64,000 nucleotides of DNA, from NCBI RefSeq assembly GCF_014203225.1, contig NZ_JACHIO010000004.1, positions 124,001 to 188,000 of the forward strand, given 5' to 3'. Within the stretch, counting starts at the first letter, position 1. Each line of letters starts with the position of its first letter. The DNA comes from Granulicella mallensis (GTDB lineage Bacteria > Acidobacteriota > Terriglobia > Terriglobales > Acidobacteriaceae). The notes below the pieces were generated by a model that made no database searches, was not told the DNA's origin, and saw only the letters and a list, made by a program, of their open reading frames with translations. A program made the translations under genes and the position numbers. This document shows positions 1 to 8,102 of this stretch, in pieces.

Positions 1-45
1 GCAGGCTTGCGGAAGAGAAAGCCACAAAGCGGCCGCGCAAACGCC

Positions 46-51
46 TATAAT
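46..51 (+). promoter_or_regulatory. TATAAT -10-like hexamer before small gene
   Basis: A perfect TATAAT lies 8 bases before the ATG at 60. No Shine-Dalgarno sequence is visible in that gap, so if this is a real -10 element the transcript would be leaderless or nearly so. No convincing -35 hexamer is seen at the usual distance. Confidence 0.3.
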
Positions 52-59
52 TTTGCCCC

Positions 60-296
60 ATGACAAAGTACGTTTATCTCGTGCTGGACTGCAAGAATCC
101 CAAATGTCGAACGGTGGATCTGCTCAAGTATCACGGCGTGTACGAGGGACAGCTTGAGATAGGAGAGATGTTCCCTGAAGGATTTTCTTGGGGTTGTGGC
201 CAGTGCCATCAAACCTATCGCTATTTACAGGAAGAGACTCGATTGGCTCTTCTAGACTTTCCTCCTCCGAAGGAATGGAAAGAAGCAGCATTTTAG
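60..296 (+). CDS. Small CxxxxC/CxxC zinc-ribbon-like protein
   Basis: A 78-residue protein of unknown function. It has two cysteine pairs, C-x4-C near residues 11-16 (DCKNPKC) and C-x2-C near residues 46-49 (WGCGQC), an arrangement typical of small zinc ribbons. There is no signal peptide or membrane segment, so it is probably cytoplasmic. The reading frame opens at an ATG without an obvious ribosome binding site and closes at a clean stop. Nothing next to it suggests a pathway: it stands alone beside a transposase remnant. Metal binding is inferred from cysteine spacing only, and no family is assigned. Confidence 0.5.
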   Translation: MTKYVYLVLDCKNPKCRTVDLLKYHGVYEGQLEIGEMFPEGFSWGCGQCHQTYRYLQEETRLALLDFPPPKEWKEAAF

Positions 297-474
297 AAGC
301 TTCAGCGTCCGGGCAATGGAGCTTCCCTTTAAACGTGATGTTTGGCATTTAGGCGCACCTCGTGGCATGATTTGAGTGCGCCGCAAACCAAATGACCTCC
401 GATCCTCATTGGAGGTTTTCTATTTGGGTTTCATCATGTGCTTACCGCGTCCCTGTCTTTTGCCGAGCAAAAGC

Positions 475-765
475 TTAGAAAGCCGTTTGCACCTCTTTCC
501 CGGTCAGTTCCTTATAGGTCAGGCGGCGTCCTGCGACCTGAGAGAGAACCTTCGCCAAGCGGGTTTCGTCCGAGTGGGTTTTACGGGTGTTGTAGCGGAA
601 TACTTGCTCATCAATGTATGCGTCCATGTGGAACGGCTCTACGGCGACGTAGGTTCCGGCAAGCGACCGTTTGAGGCAAGCCCAAAAGTTCTCGATTCCT
701 TGGGTATGGACGCGACCGTTGACGTATTCGTTCATCTGGTTCAGAAACAGTAAGAAGCGACACAA
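475..765 (-). pseudogene. IS1595-type (ISXO2-like) transposase, C-terminal remnant
   Basis: The 96-residue frame matches the end of ISXO2-like DDE transposases. It carries the phrase VHTQGIENFWACLKR followed by GTYV and FRYNTRKT, which in intact family members surrounds the last catalytic acidic residue and the C-terminal helix. Intact proteins are about 200-330 residues, so the N-terminal two thirds, including the zinc-ribbon and first catalytic residues, are missing. No upstream remnant or terminal inverted repeat was found. The fragment abuts a palindrome-rich stretch at 773-950. It is a dead insertion-sequence relic. Confidence 0.75.
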
Positions 766-772
766 ATTTCAA

Positions 773-950
773 TCCCGTAGGGGCGGGTCCATCATAGCCC
801 AGGGTGAAACCCTGGGTTACGGAATGGCCACAACAACGGAGCCCAGAAGGGGAGATCTATCACGGGTGCTTGGATAGGTCGCCCTTTCAGGGCTCTGCTT
901 TTCCATCTTGATCCGACCCAGGGCAACACCCTGAGCTGTTACTGCAAACG
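773..950. repeat. Palindrome cluster between IS remnant and efflux operon
   Basis: This gap holds short inverted repeats, the clearest at 798-816, where CCCAGGGT and ACCCTGGG flank a GAA loop, plus a looser partner around 913-935 (CCCAGGGCAACACCCTG). Such hairpins resemble bacterial REP sequences. It lies downstream of the minus-strand efflux operon and could end its transcription. No gene is seen here. Confidence 0.5.
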
Positions 951-952
951 GC

Positions 953-2410
953 TTACTGCCAGCCACCCCCAAGAGCGCTATAGAGCTGAACCAGCGCCAG
1001 GGCCTCTCCCTGCTGTGCGGTCACAAGAGATAACTGGGCCGTGAAGAGGTTAGAGTCCGTCGTCAGCACTTCAAGATAAGCCGTCGCTCCACCCTGATAG
1101 CGAAGCCGCGCAAGACGGGTCGCATCCTGTGCCGAATCCACCAGCTTCTCCTGCTGCACCCGGAACGCGTGCTGCTTGTTGAGAGCAATCAGCGCGTTCG
1201 AGACATCGTGAAAAGCCCCAGTGACAGTCTTCTGATAGCTCAGAAGCATCTCCTGCTCGGTCGCCTTGGAGAGGTTCAACTGACCGCGCAGTTTGCCGCC
1301 CTCGAAGATGGGTTGAGTCAGAGAACCGATGCTGTAAATGGTCCGGGAGCCGGCATTGAAAAAGTTAGTGAAAGAATCGCTGCCGAACCCCGCAGAAGCG
1401 CTGAGAGAAAGCTGTGGGAAGAACTGGGCGCGAGCCACCCCGATATTGGCATTGGCCTCTTTGAGCTGCGCCTCAGCCTGCTGGATGTCAGGCCGACGGG
1501 CCATCAGTTGCGTGGTCAGACCAGTCGGAAGGTCCTGCGGAGGCGGTGTGAGCGCGTTGGGGTCCGTGTGTCCTACAGGTCCGGGATTCGCACCCAGCAA
1601 GAGAGTGAGAGCATTCTCCTGCTGCTGGATCTGCTGCTCAAGCTGAGGAATCTCGGACGTCGCGGTATAGAGCAGTTGCTCGGCCTGACGAACATCGGAG
1701 AGCGGCACGGAACCGCCGTTCTCCAGCGTCTCGGTGAGCTTCACAGAATCCTGGCGGACACCGAGAGTCTGCTTCGTAATCTCAAGCTGGCGATCGAGCG
1801 AACGGAGCTGAATGTAGGTCGTCGCAACCTGTTGAACAAGGGTCATGCGAACAGCACGCTGTGCCCATGTCTGGGACAGAAGCTGATCGCGAGCGGCTTC
1901 TGTCTGCTTGCGATAGAGACCCCAGAAGTCCGGATTCCAGGTAGCGGAGAGACTGAAGTCTCCTTCAGCGAGAGGGCTGCTGAGAGAGAGTGAGCTATTG
2001 GAGTTGGAGCCCGAGTTGTTGGAACCAATGCTATTCAACGCGGGGATGCCGGCACCGATGCCCGTACCACCCACCCCGAGGGTCGGAAACTGCTGCGCGC
2101 GCGTGATCTGTACCTGCGCCTGCTGCTCAAGGATATGCTGCACAGCGATGCGGACATCGTAGTTGTTGGCAAGTGCGGTCTTGATCAGGGCCTGGAGCTC
2201 AGGCTCATGGAAGACTTGAGACCATTGCTGATCGCCAAGAGAGTCCGCGCTGCTGACAGCCGCTTCGTCCGCTCCGCGGTAGGCGGGCGGCGCAGGAAAG
2301 TTAGGCTGCTTGTACTTCGGTCCGACGTTGCAGCCTGCTAAAGTGCCTAGCAGGACTGCTCCGGCTGAGATTGCGCTGGTACGTTTAAGCCACATCGAAG
2401 AGTTCCTCAT
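953..2410 (-). CDS. RND efflux outer membrane lipoprotein (OprM/NodT type)
   Basis: A 485-residue outer membrane factor that would form the TolC-like channel of a tripartite pump. A lipoprotein signal is visible: a basic start, a hydrophobic run, then LAGC with the lipidated cysteine at about residue 27, followed by the family signature NVGPKYKQP. Two outer membrane efflux repeats fill the rest, including the typical RRPDIQQAEAQLKEANANIG stretch near residue 310 and a long C-terminal coiled coil. The ATG overlaps the pump gene stop as ATGA and is preceded by GGGAGG six bases away. It is last in a three-gene operon after adaptor and pump. Drug or solvent efflux is inferred; the substrate cannot be read. 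Confidence 0.93.
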   Translation of the reverse strand: MRNSSMWLKRTSAISAGAVLLGTLAGCNVGPKYKQPNFPAPPAYRGADEAAVSSADSLGDQQWSQVFHEPELQALIKTALANNYDVRIAVQHILEQQAQVQITRAQQFPTLGVGGTGIGAGIPALNSIGSNNSGSNSNSSLSLSSPLAEGDFSLSATWNPDFWGLYRKQTEAARDQLLSQTWAQRAVRMTLVQQVATTYIQLRSLDRQLEITKQTLGVRQDSVKLTETLENGGSVPLSDVRQAEQLLYTATSEIPQLEQQIQQQENALTLLLGANPGPVGHTDPNALTPPPQDLPTGLTTQLMARRPDIQQAEAQLKEANANIGVARAQFFPQLSLSASAGFGSDSFTNFFNAGSRTIYSIGSLTQPIFEGGKLRGQLNLSKATEQEMLLSYQKTVTGAFHDVSNALIALNKQHAFRVQQEKLVDSAQDATRLARLRYQGGATAYLEVLTTDSNLFTAQLSLVTAQQGEALALVQLYSALGGGWQ

Positions 2411-5400
2411 GCATGACCTCCCTTGGTCGGCGTCTCTGGTCCGCCTCCAGCAGCTTTACCGGCAGCAACAGGATCGAAGTCATGTTTCGAGTCCATCGTG
2501 GTACTCTTGCCGCCTTTGCTGAAGCGGTGGGAGATGTACTCGACGACAGAGAAGGTTACGGGGATAAAGATGAGACCTAAGCCTGTTGAGAGGAGCATGC
2601 CTCCAACAACGACAGTACCCAGAATCTGACGGGAAGCGGCTCCTGCTCCTGTCGCCGTCCAAAGCGGAAGGCAACCGACGATGAAGGCCAGCGCCGTCAT
2701 GACAATGGGCCGGAAGCGCACCCGGGCAGCAGAGAGAGCAGCCTCGGAGATGCTCTGACCGGCTTCGTAGTTGGTCTTCGCAAATTCAACGATAAGAATC
2801 GCATTCTTTGCAGAAAGACCGATCAACATGACAAGGCCGATGGTCGCGAAGACGTCGTTTTCAAGCAGCCGGGCGTGGAGTGCGATGTACGCGCCGAGAA
2901 TCGCGACAGGTGTACTGAGAAGGACGCTGAAGGGCAGAGTCCAGCTCGAGTAAAGAGCCGCAAGAATCAGGAAGACGAAGAGCAGAGAGAGCGCGAAGAC
3001 AGCCCAGGAGGGCACACCCTTTTCAGCCTGCTGTTCCTGATAGGACATGCCGGAGTAGTCGAAACCGCTGCCTGCGGGCATCGTCTTGGCAAAGGTATCC
3101 TCCAGAGCTTTGCGGATCTGCCCAGAGCTATAGCCCGGAGCGCCGGTAATGTTGATCTGTGCCGCGTTGAACTCGTTGAAGCGGTAGATAAACTCCGGAC
3201 CCGTGATCTTCTTCACCGTAACCAGAGAGGAGAGAGGAACCTGTCCACCGTTGGCACTGCGGACATAGAACTGGTTGATGTTCTTGATATCCGTGCGGGA
3301 CGTTCCTTCCGCTTCGACGTAGGTCTGCCACTGGCGGCCGAAACGGTTGAAGTAGTTGACCAGGTATCCGCCCATGAAGGTGGACATGGTGGTGTAAACG
3401 TCCGACAACTGAACCTGTTGCTGGAGTACCTTCTCCTGATCTACGTTGGCGTAGAGTTGGGGCACCGCAGGCTCATACGATGGGACTGCCGCGCCGATCT
3501 CAGGACGTTGTTTCAAGGCTCCAAGAAATGCATAGACATTCTTGGTGAGGGTAGCGGGGTCGTCCGAGCCGGAACGGTCTTCGAGAACCATGGTGACACC
3601 GCCGGAGGTTCCGATACCTGGAATAGAGGGCGGCGGGAAGGCGAAGGCAATGCCGTCCGGATCCTGGGAAAGCTGTTGCTGCAAATGGCCCTGGATGTAA
3701 TTGAGTTGCTCCTCCTTGCTCTTGCGTTGCTCCCACGGCGTGAGAGCGACGAAGAAGAAGCCCGCGTTGGTGCTCTGAACCTGGGTAAGGAGCGAGAAGT
3801 TATTGACCGCGATGACACCCTGAATACCGGGAGTCTTGAGCAAGGCAGCGGTAATCTTCTGCTCGGCTGCATCTGTACGCTGGGCCGAGGCCCCATCCGG
3901 CAACTGCAGGGCAAGGAACATATACCCCTGGTCTTCCGTTGGAATAAAACCTGTGGGAAGACTGGTGCCAAGGAAGAAGGCGATGACGCCAATCACCGCA
4001 ATGCCGAGCATGGCAAGCGAGGACTTATGGATAAGGATGTTGGAGGTGCTGACGAAGCTATCTGTCGTGCGGCCAAAGAACTTGTTGAAGAGACCAAAAC
4101 CGCGAGCCAGCAAGGTCTGCTTCTTGGCCGCATTTTTATCCTTGGGCTTGAGCAGGAGAGCCGCGAGCGCCGGAGAAAGTGTAAGAGCGTTGAAGGCCGA
4201 GATGAGCACCGAGATCGCGATCGTCACGGCGAACTGCTGGTACAAGCGACCGGTAATGCCAGGGATAAAGGCTGTTGGGATGAAGACAGCAGCAAGGATG
4301 AGGGCGATTGCGACAACCGGGCCGCCGACCTCTTCCATGGCCTTCTCGGTAGCAGCTACAGGGTCCAGTCCTTCGTCGATGTGATGCTCGACAGCTTCGA
4401 CGACGATGATGGCATCGTCGACGACGAGACCGATAGCGAGCACCAGTCCGAACAGTGACAGCGTGTTGATCGAGAACCCGAGCGCCGGAAAGATGACGAA
4501 GGTTCCGATCAGGGAGACCGGCACGGCCAGTAGCGGAATGAGCGTCGCGCGCCATCCCTGAAGGAAGATGAAGACTACGATGACGACCAGAGCGAGCGCT
4601 TCAAGAAGCGTGATGACGATCTCGCGAATACCGGCGGTCACAGCCTTGGTCGTATCCAGGGGAACGTCATAGCTGATGCCCGCAGGGAAGGTAGCAGAGA
4701 GCTCCTTCATGCGAGCGTTGACGGCAGCAGCGGTTTGAACCGCATTGGAGCCGGGAAGTTGATAGATCGCCATAACGCCGGAGGGCGCCTGGTTATATCG
4801 AGCAGAAAGGCTGTAGGCCTGATCGCCAAGCTCAACACGAGCAACATCTTTGAGGTGCAGGATCGAGCCGTCGGCGTTGGCGCGAAGGATGATGTTGCCG
4901 AACTCTTCCGGCGTGACGAGACGGCCTTGCGTACGAACGGTATAGGTAAACTGCTGGCCCTGGGGAATGGGCTCGGCGCCGATCTGACCGGCTGGGTTGA
5001 CGTTGTTCTGGGTTTGGATCGCCGCAATCACTTCAGGCGCGGTAACGCCGAGCTGCGCCAGCTTGTCCGGCTGAACCCAGATGCGGAGAGCGTACTGGCC
5101 ACCGAACGTCTGTACGCGGGAGACACCTTTGACGCGTGTGATCTGGTCCTGAAGGTTGATGATGGCGTAGTTGGTGAGGAAGTCCTGACTGAGCTTGCCA
5201 CCCGGCGAGTTGACCGCCACGAGCATAAGCGGCGAAGTGAGGGCCTTCTGGACGGTGAGACCGGCGGTCGTAACCTGAGCCGGAAGCTGAGACTGGGCCT
5301 GATCGACACGAAGCTGCGCGAGAACCTGATCGATGTTTGGATCAGTCTTGACGTCAAAGTCGACGAAGAGCTGAACCACGCCGTTGTTGGCGCTGACCGA

Positions 5401-5637
5401 GTTCATGTAGATCATGTTGTCGACGCCGTTCATCTGCTGCTCGATCGGAGTCGCAACAGCCTGGGTCAGCGTCTTGGCATCGGCGCCAGGATAGGTAGCG
5501 GTAACCAGAATTTCAGGCGGAACAATATCGGGAAACTGCGAGGTAGGAAGGCTCACCATCGTTACCAGGCCGAGAATGACCGTAAGGATGGCGATAACGA
5601 TCGCGACGATAGGATGGCGGATAAAATACTTTGACAT
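2407..5637 (-). CDS. RND multidrug efflux permease, HAE1 (AcrB/MexB) family
   Basis: A 1076-residue inner membrane proton/drug antiporter. The start MSKYFIRHPIVAIVIAI is the first transmembrane helix of HAE1 pumps, followed by porter domains containing FPDIVPPEI and the PIEQQMNGVDNM loop. The proton relay is intact: the GLVVDDAI motif places the aspartate pair at 407-408, as in AcrB, and GLSAKNAILIVEF supplies the relay lysine at about 944. Length fits the family (about 1030-1060) with a short charged C-terminal tail. GGGAGG lies six bases before the ATG. The adaptor gene ends 3 bases upstream and the outer membrane factor overlaps by 4 bases, so all three are co-transcribed. Confidence 0.96.
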   Translation of the reverse strand: MSKYFIRHPIVAIVIAILTVILGLVTMVSLPTSQFPDIVPPEILVTATYPGADAKTLTQAVATPIEQQMNGVDNMIYMNSVSANNGVVQLFVDFDVKTDPNIDQVLAQLRVDQAQSQLPAQVTTAGLTVQKALTSPLMLVAVNSPGGKLSQDFLTNYAIINLQDQITRVKGVSRVQTFGGQYALRIWVQPDKLAQLGVTAPEVIAAIQTQNNVNPAGQIGAEPIPQGQQFTYTVRTQGRLVTPEEFGNIILRANADGSILHLKDVARVELGDQAYSLSARYNQAPSGVMAIYQLPGSNAVQTAAAVNARMKELSATFPAGISYDVPLDTTKAVTAGIREIVITLLEALALVVIVVFIFLQGWRATLIPLLAVPVSLIGTFVIFPALGFSINTLSLFGLVLAIGLVVDDAIIVVEAVEHHIDEGLDPVAATEKAMEEVGGPVVAIALILAAVFIPTAFIPGITGRLYQQFAVTIAISVLISAFNALTLSPALAALLLKPKDKNAAKKQTLLARGFGLFNKFFGRTTDSFVSTSNILIHKSSLAMLGIAVIGVIAFFLGTSLPTGFIPTEDQGYMFLALQLPDGASAQRTDAAEQKITAALLKTPGIQGVIAVNNFSLLTQVQSTNAGFFFVALTPWEQRKSKEEQLNYIQGHLQQQLSQDPDGIAFAFPPPSIPGIGTSGGVTMVLEDRSGSDDPATLTKNVYAFLGALKQRPEIGAAVPSYEPAVPQLYANVDQEKVLQQQVQLSDVYTTMSTFMGGYLVNYFNRFGRQWQTYVEAEGTSRTDIKNINQFYVRSANGGQVPLSSLVTVKKITGPEFIYRFNEFNAAQINITGAPGYSSGQIRKALEDTFAKTMPAGSGFDYSGMSYQEQQAEKGVPSWAVFALSLLFVFLILAALYSSWTLPFSVLLSTPVAILGAYIALHARLLENDVFATIGLVMLIGLSAKNAILIVEFAKTNYEAGQSISEAALSAARVRFRPIVMTALAFIVGCLPLWTATGAGAASRQILGTVVVGGMLLSTGLGLIFIPVTFSVVEYISHRFSKGGKSTTMDSKHDFDPVAAGKAAGGGPETPTKGGHA

Positions 5638-5640
5638 GGA

Positions 5641-6897
5641 TTACCTCCCCGCCGAGTCGTTGCTGGCATCGGTGGGGGCAGCCGCAGGGCTGCGGTGTGG
5701 AGAGACGGGAGCTCCTTCGCGGAGCTTCTGCAGATTGTCGACAATCACCAGCGCGCCCGCCGAAATACCGCCATTGACGACCCAGTTAGTGCCGAGTTGC
5801 TGGCCAAGCTCAACGGTGGCAAGGTGCGCCTTGCCGTCAGAGCCGGCGACGTAAACCTGCTGCAGTCCCTGCAGCTCCTGGATGGCGACCTGAGGGATGA
5901 GCAAGGCTCCGTGACGCATTTCGGTAGCAGCCTTCACGCGTCCGAACTGCCCAGGACGCAGGATATTGCCGGGGTTCGGAAAAGCAGCCGCGATGCGGAT
6001 CGCACCGGTCTGGGCGTTGATCTGGCGATCGACAAAGGCAATGTGCCCCTTCTGCGGAAATTCTTCGCCGTTTGAAAGAGTGAGCGTAAGAGGAACGGCC
6101 GCGGCACTCTTCAGTAGATCGCCCTTGCCCTCGCGTGCATCCTTGATGAGGCTGAGGTACTCGGAGTCCCCGATCGAAAAGTAAGCCTTGATCGGATTGA
6201 GTTGCGAGACCGAGGTCAGAACGGTCTGAGCGTTTACAAGGCTGCCGACCTGCGTGGTCGCCTGGCCCGCAACACCGGTGATGAGCGAACGCACCTGGGT
6301 AAAGCCAAGATTCAGCTTCGCAGTGGCAACAGCGGCAGCGGCAGCATCCACCGAAGCCTGCGCCGATTTCACATTCGCTTCGTACTGGGCGAATTGCTGT
6401 GTGTCGTTGTCGAGCTGGCTCTGAGCGATAGCCCGGGCCTTTGCCAACGGAGTATCGCGATTGACATTGATCTGTGCCAACCCAAGCTGTGCCTGTGCCT
6501 GCTGTACCTGGCCCTTGGCCTGCTCCAACTGCCCCCTGGCCTGATCGAGCGCAGCCTGGAAGGGACGAGGATCGATCTCGAAGAGAACCTGTCCCTTGGA
6601 AACCTGGGAGCCTTCTTTATAGTCCTGTTTGATCAGGTAACCATTGGCCTGGGGCTGGATCTGGGCATTCACAAATCCATCCAGAGTTCCAACCCATTCA
6701 TTGGTGAGAGCTACGTCGGTAGGCTGAACCTCGACCACGGTGACCGGCATAGCGGGGGGGGGACCGGCAGGTGCGGCTGCTTTTTTGTCGCAGCCCGAGA
6801 ACATCCCGGCGCTCAGGAGCAGCACACTGACCGTGCAAGCGCACTTCACTCGGTTGAGGACAATCGTCGCTGCCGCATGTTTATGCTGCTCATTCAT
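5641..6897 (-). CDS. RND efflux periplasmic adaptor (AcrA/MexA type) lipoprotein
   Basis: Membrane fusion protein linking the pump to the outer membrane channel. It has a lipoprotein signal ending FSGC, a proline-rich spacer (PAGPPPAMPVTVVEV), a barrel-sandwich hybrid half (QANGYLIKQDYKEGSQVSKGQVLFEIDPRPF), a long Gln/Ala-rich coiled-coil hairpin, and the second lipoyl half and beta-barrel (GQATTQVGSLVNAQTVLTSV, FRPGQFGRV-like LRPGQFGRVKAATE). I chose the ATG at 6897 because GGAG precedes it by 9 bases; in-frame ATGs further upstream (6912, 6966) lack a ribosome site and add residues ahead of the signal peptide. First gene of the efflux operon, divergent from a TetR gene. Confidence 0.92.
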   Translation of the reverse strand: MNEQHKHAAATIVLNRVKCACTVSVLLLSAGMFSGCDKKAAAPAGPPPAMPVTVVEVQPTDVALTNEWVGTLDGFVNAQIQPQANGYLIKQDYKEGSQVSKGQVLFEIDPRPFQAALDQARGQLEQAKGQVQQAQAQLGLAQINVNRDTPLAKARAIAQSQLDNDTQQFAQYEANVKSAQASVDAAAAAVATAKLNLGFTQVRSLITGVAGQATTQVGSLVNAQTVLTSVSQLNPIKAYFSIGDSEYLSLIKDAREGKGDLLKSAAAVPLTLTLSNGEEFPQKGHIAFVDRQINAQTGAIRIAAAFPNPGNILRPGQFGRVKAATEMRHGALLIPQVAIQELQGLQQVYVAGSDGKAHLATVELGQQLGTNWVVNGGISAGALVIVDNLQKLREGAPVSPHRSPAAAPTDASNDSAGR

Positions 6898-6961
6898 TAA
6901 CTTATTCTCCATAGAAGCTCTAGAAATTCTTTGCCTCTCGATACTGGTTCGTGCGAAAAGG

Positions 6962-6973
6962 TACACGCGTGTA
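6962..6973. promoter_or_regulatory. Perfect palindrome, candidate TetR operator
   Basis: TACACGCGTGTA is a perfect 12-base palindrome in the 102-base gap between the divergent efflux operon and TetR gene. Palindromes of this size between a TetR gene and its divergent target are commonly the repressor operator. Function is inferred from position and symmetry. Confidence 0.5.
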
Positions 6974-6978
6974 TGTTT

Positions 6979-6997
6979 AGATCAGACTCGGTGATCT
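6979..6997. promoter_or_regulatory. Second inverted repeat abutting the tetR start
   Basis: AGATCA and TGATCT are perfect inverted arms separated by seven bases and end three bases before the TetR ATG. It could be a second operator half for autoregulation or a hairpin at the ribosome site; no standard Shine-Dalgarno sequence is seen here. Confidence 0.35.
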
Positions 6998-6999
6998 GA

Positions 7000-7656
7000 A
7001 TGCCCGATTCAAAAAATGTTGTCGATCCCCCGGAATTCCCCATTCTCCGGCAAAAACGTGCGCTACTCACGCGCCAGGAACTCCTGCGCTCTGCCAGAGC
7101 TATCTTCGCCAGCAACGGGTTTGAGCATGCACGCATTGAAGATATCGCCTCGAAAGCGGGCAAAACCCGCGGCGCTTTTTACGCTAACTTCAGCAATAAA
7201 GAGGATGTCTTTTACGCCATCTTTGAAGAAAACATCGATCGTGACATGGCGCACCTTGGTCCACTGCTTCTTGGTTTGCCAACCGAAGGCCAGCGCATCG
7301 AAGCCTTTGGGGAGTATCTGGTTGAGCTGAGCAAAGATCGTGAGCGAATTCTACTTGATCTGGAGTTCAAGCTCTACGCCATACGCCATCCGCAGAAACT
7401 TAAGCGCCTTGCAGACCTGTATACACGAATGTGTATCAGCAACTCCATCCCGGAGATCACGCAGCTGCTTCCACAACTCGGTGGAAACCATGCTACCTCA
7501 CAGCGGGTCGATGCCCTCGCCATAGGCGGTCTCATCGATGGACTCGCCCTCAACCACCTCTTCGATCCGGATGTGATGGACGACCGAGAACTTGCGCGAT
7601 ATCTGAAACTCTGCCTGCGCAAGATGCTGGAAAGAGCTCCCGGCGGGCCATCCTGA
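7000..7656 (+). CDS. TetR-family repressor of the adjacent efflux operon
   Basis: A 218-residue transcription factor. The N-terminal helix-turn-helix is clear: TRQELLRSARAIFASNGFEHARIEDIASKAGKTRGAFYANFSNKEDVFYAIF at about residues 24-75, including the TetR hallmark of a small residue-rich recognition helix followed by FYxxFxxKE. The C-terminal two thirds is the helical ligand-binding and dimer domain, which varies between members and gives no ligand clue. It is transcribed divergently from the RND operon with a perfect palindrome between them. By analogy with AcrR-type systems it probably represses the pump genes and itself and is released by pump substrates. This role is an inference from context. 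Confidence 0.9.
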   Translation: MPDSKNVVDPPEFPILRQKRALLTRQELLRSARAIFASNGFEHARIEDIASKAGKTRGAFYANFSNKEDVFYAIFEENIDRDMAHLGPLLLGLPTEGQRIEAFGEYLVELSKDRERILLDLEFKLYAIRHPQKLKRLADLYTRMCISNSIPEITQLLPQLGGNHATSQRVDALAIGGLIDGLALNHLFDPDVMDDRELARYLKLCLRKMLERAPGGPS

Positions 7657-7789
7657 GGGAAGCACCTGGCTTTTGCGAGGCGCGTAGTCGAAGGGTTGTT
7701 GTTTTCTTGCTGTTGCTTTTCTTGTTGTCATTCCCGCAGGGAATCTGCTGATTGTTCGTACCCTGGCAGTTCTTCGTGGATGCAGAGAC

Positions 7790-8075
7790 GGAAGGGCATG
7801 GTTTCAGCCATGCCACAAAAAGCTGGCCTCAGTCTGTGTGCCGCTCTGCCGAAGGCCGGAGTGAAGGCGCAGCCGCAGCGACTGAATTGCTTTCTTTGGT
7901 TGCTGCGAAACGGGCAGCCAAAGCCACGAATGTATCCAGGTTGCTCCCGTACAGTCTAGGCCGCACGAAGGAAGGCAATTCAGTCGTTGCGGCTACGCCT
8001 TCACTCCGGCCTTCGGCAGAGAGAAAAGAACCTCTGAACGCTGCTTTGGCGGCATGGCTGAAGCCATGCCCTTCC
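7790..8075. repeat. Nested inverted-repeat element, copy A (286 bp)
   Basis: Outer arms at 7790-7814 and 8051-8075 are 25-base inverted repeats with one mismatch. Inner arms at 7844-7890 and 7975-8021 are 47-base inverted repeats with two mismatches. The 84-base centre has no coding content. A second copy at 47226-47509 has the same architecture and nearly the same arm sequence but an unrelated centre. The whole gap 7657-8102 holds nothing else recognisable. It resembles a non-autonomous mobile or REP/BIME-like element. Confidence 0.7.
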
Positions 8076-8102
8076 GAATCTGCGCCTCAACATCGGTAGC
8101 CC

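Noticed and set aside
376-753. A 125-codon plus-strand frame over the transposase remnant
   Set aside because: The minus-strand frame matches an IS1595-type transposase; the plus-strand frame is its shadow.
2875-4458. A 527-codon open frame on the plus strand inside the RND pump gene
   Set aside because: It is antisense to a clear AcrB-family pump, is rich in Arg/Glu/Gly without recognisable domains, and arises from codon bias of the true gene.
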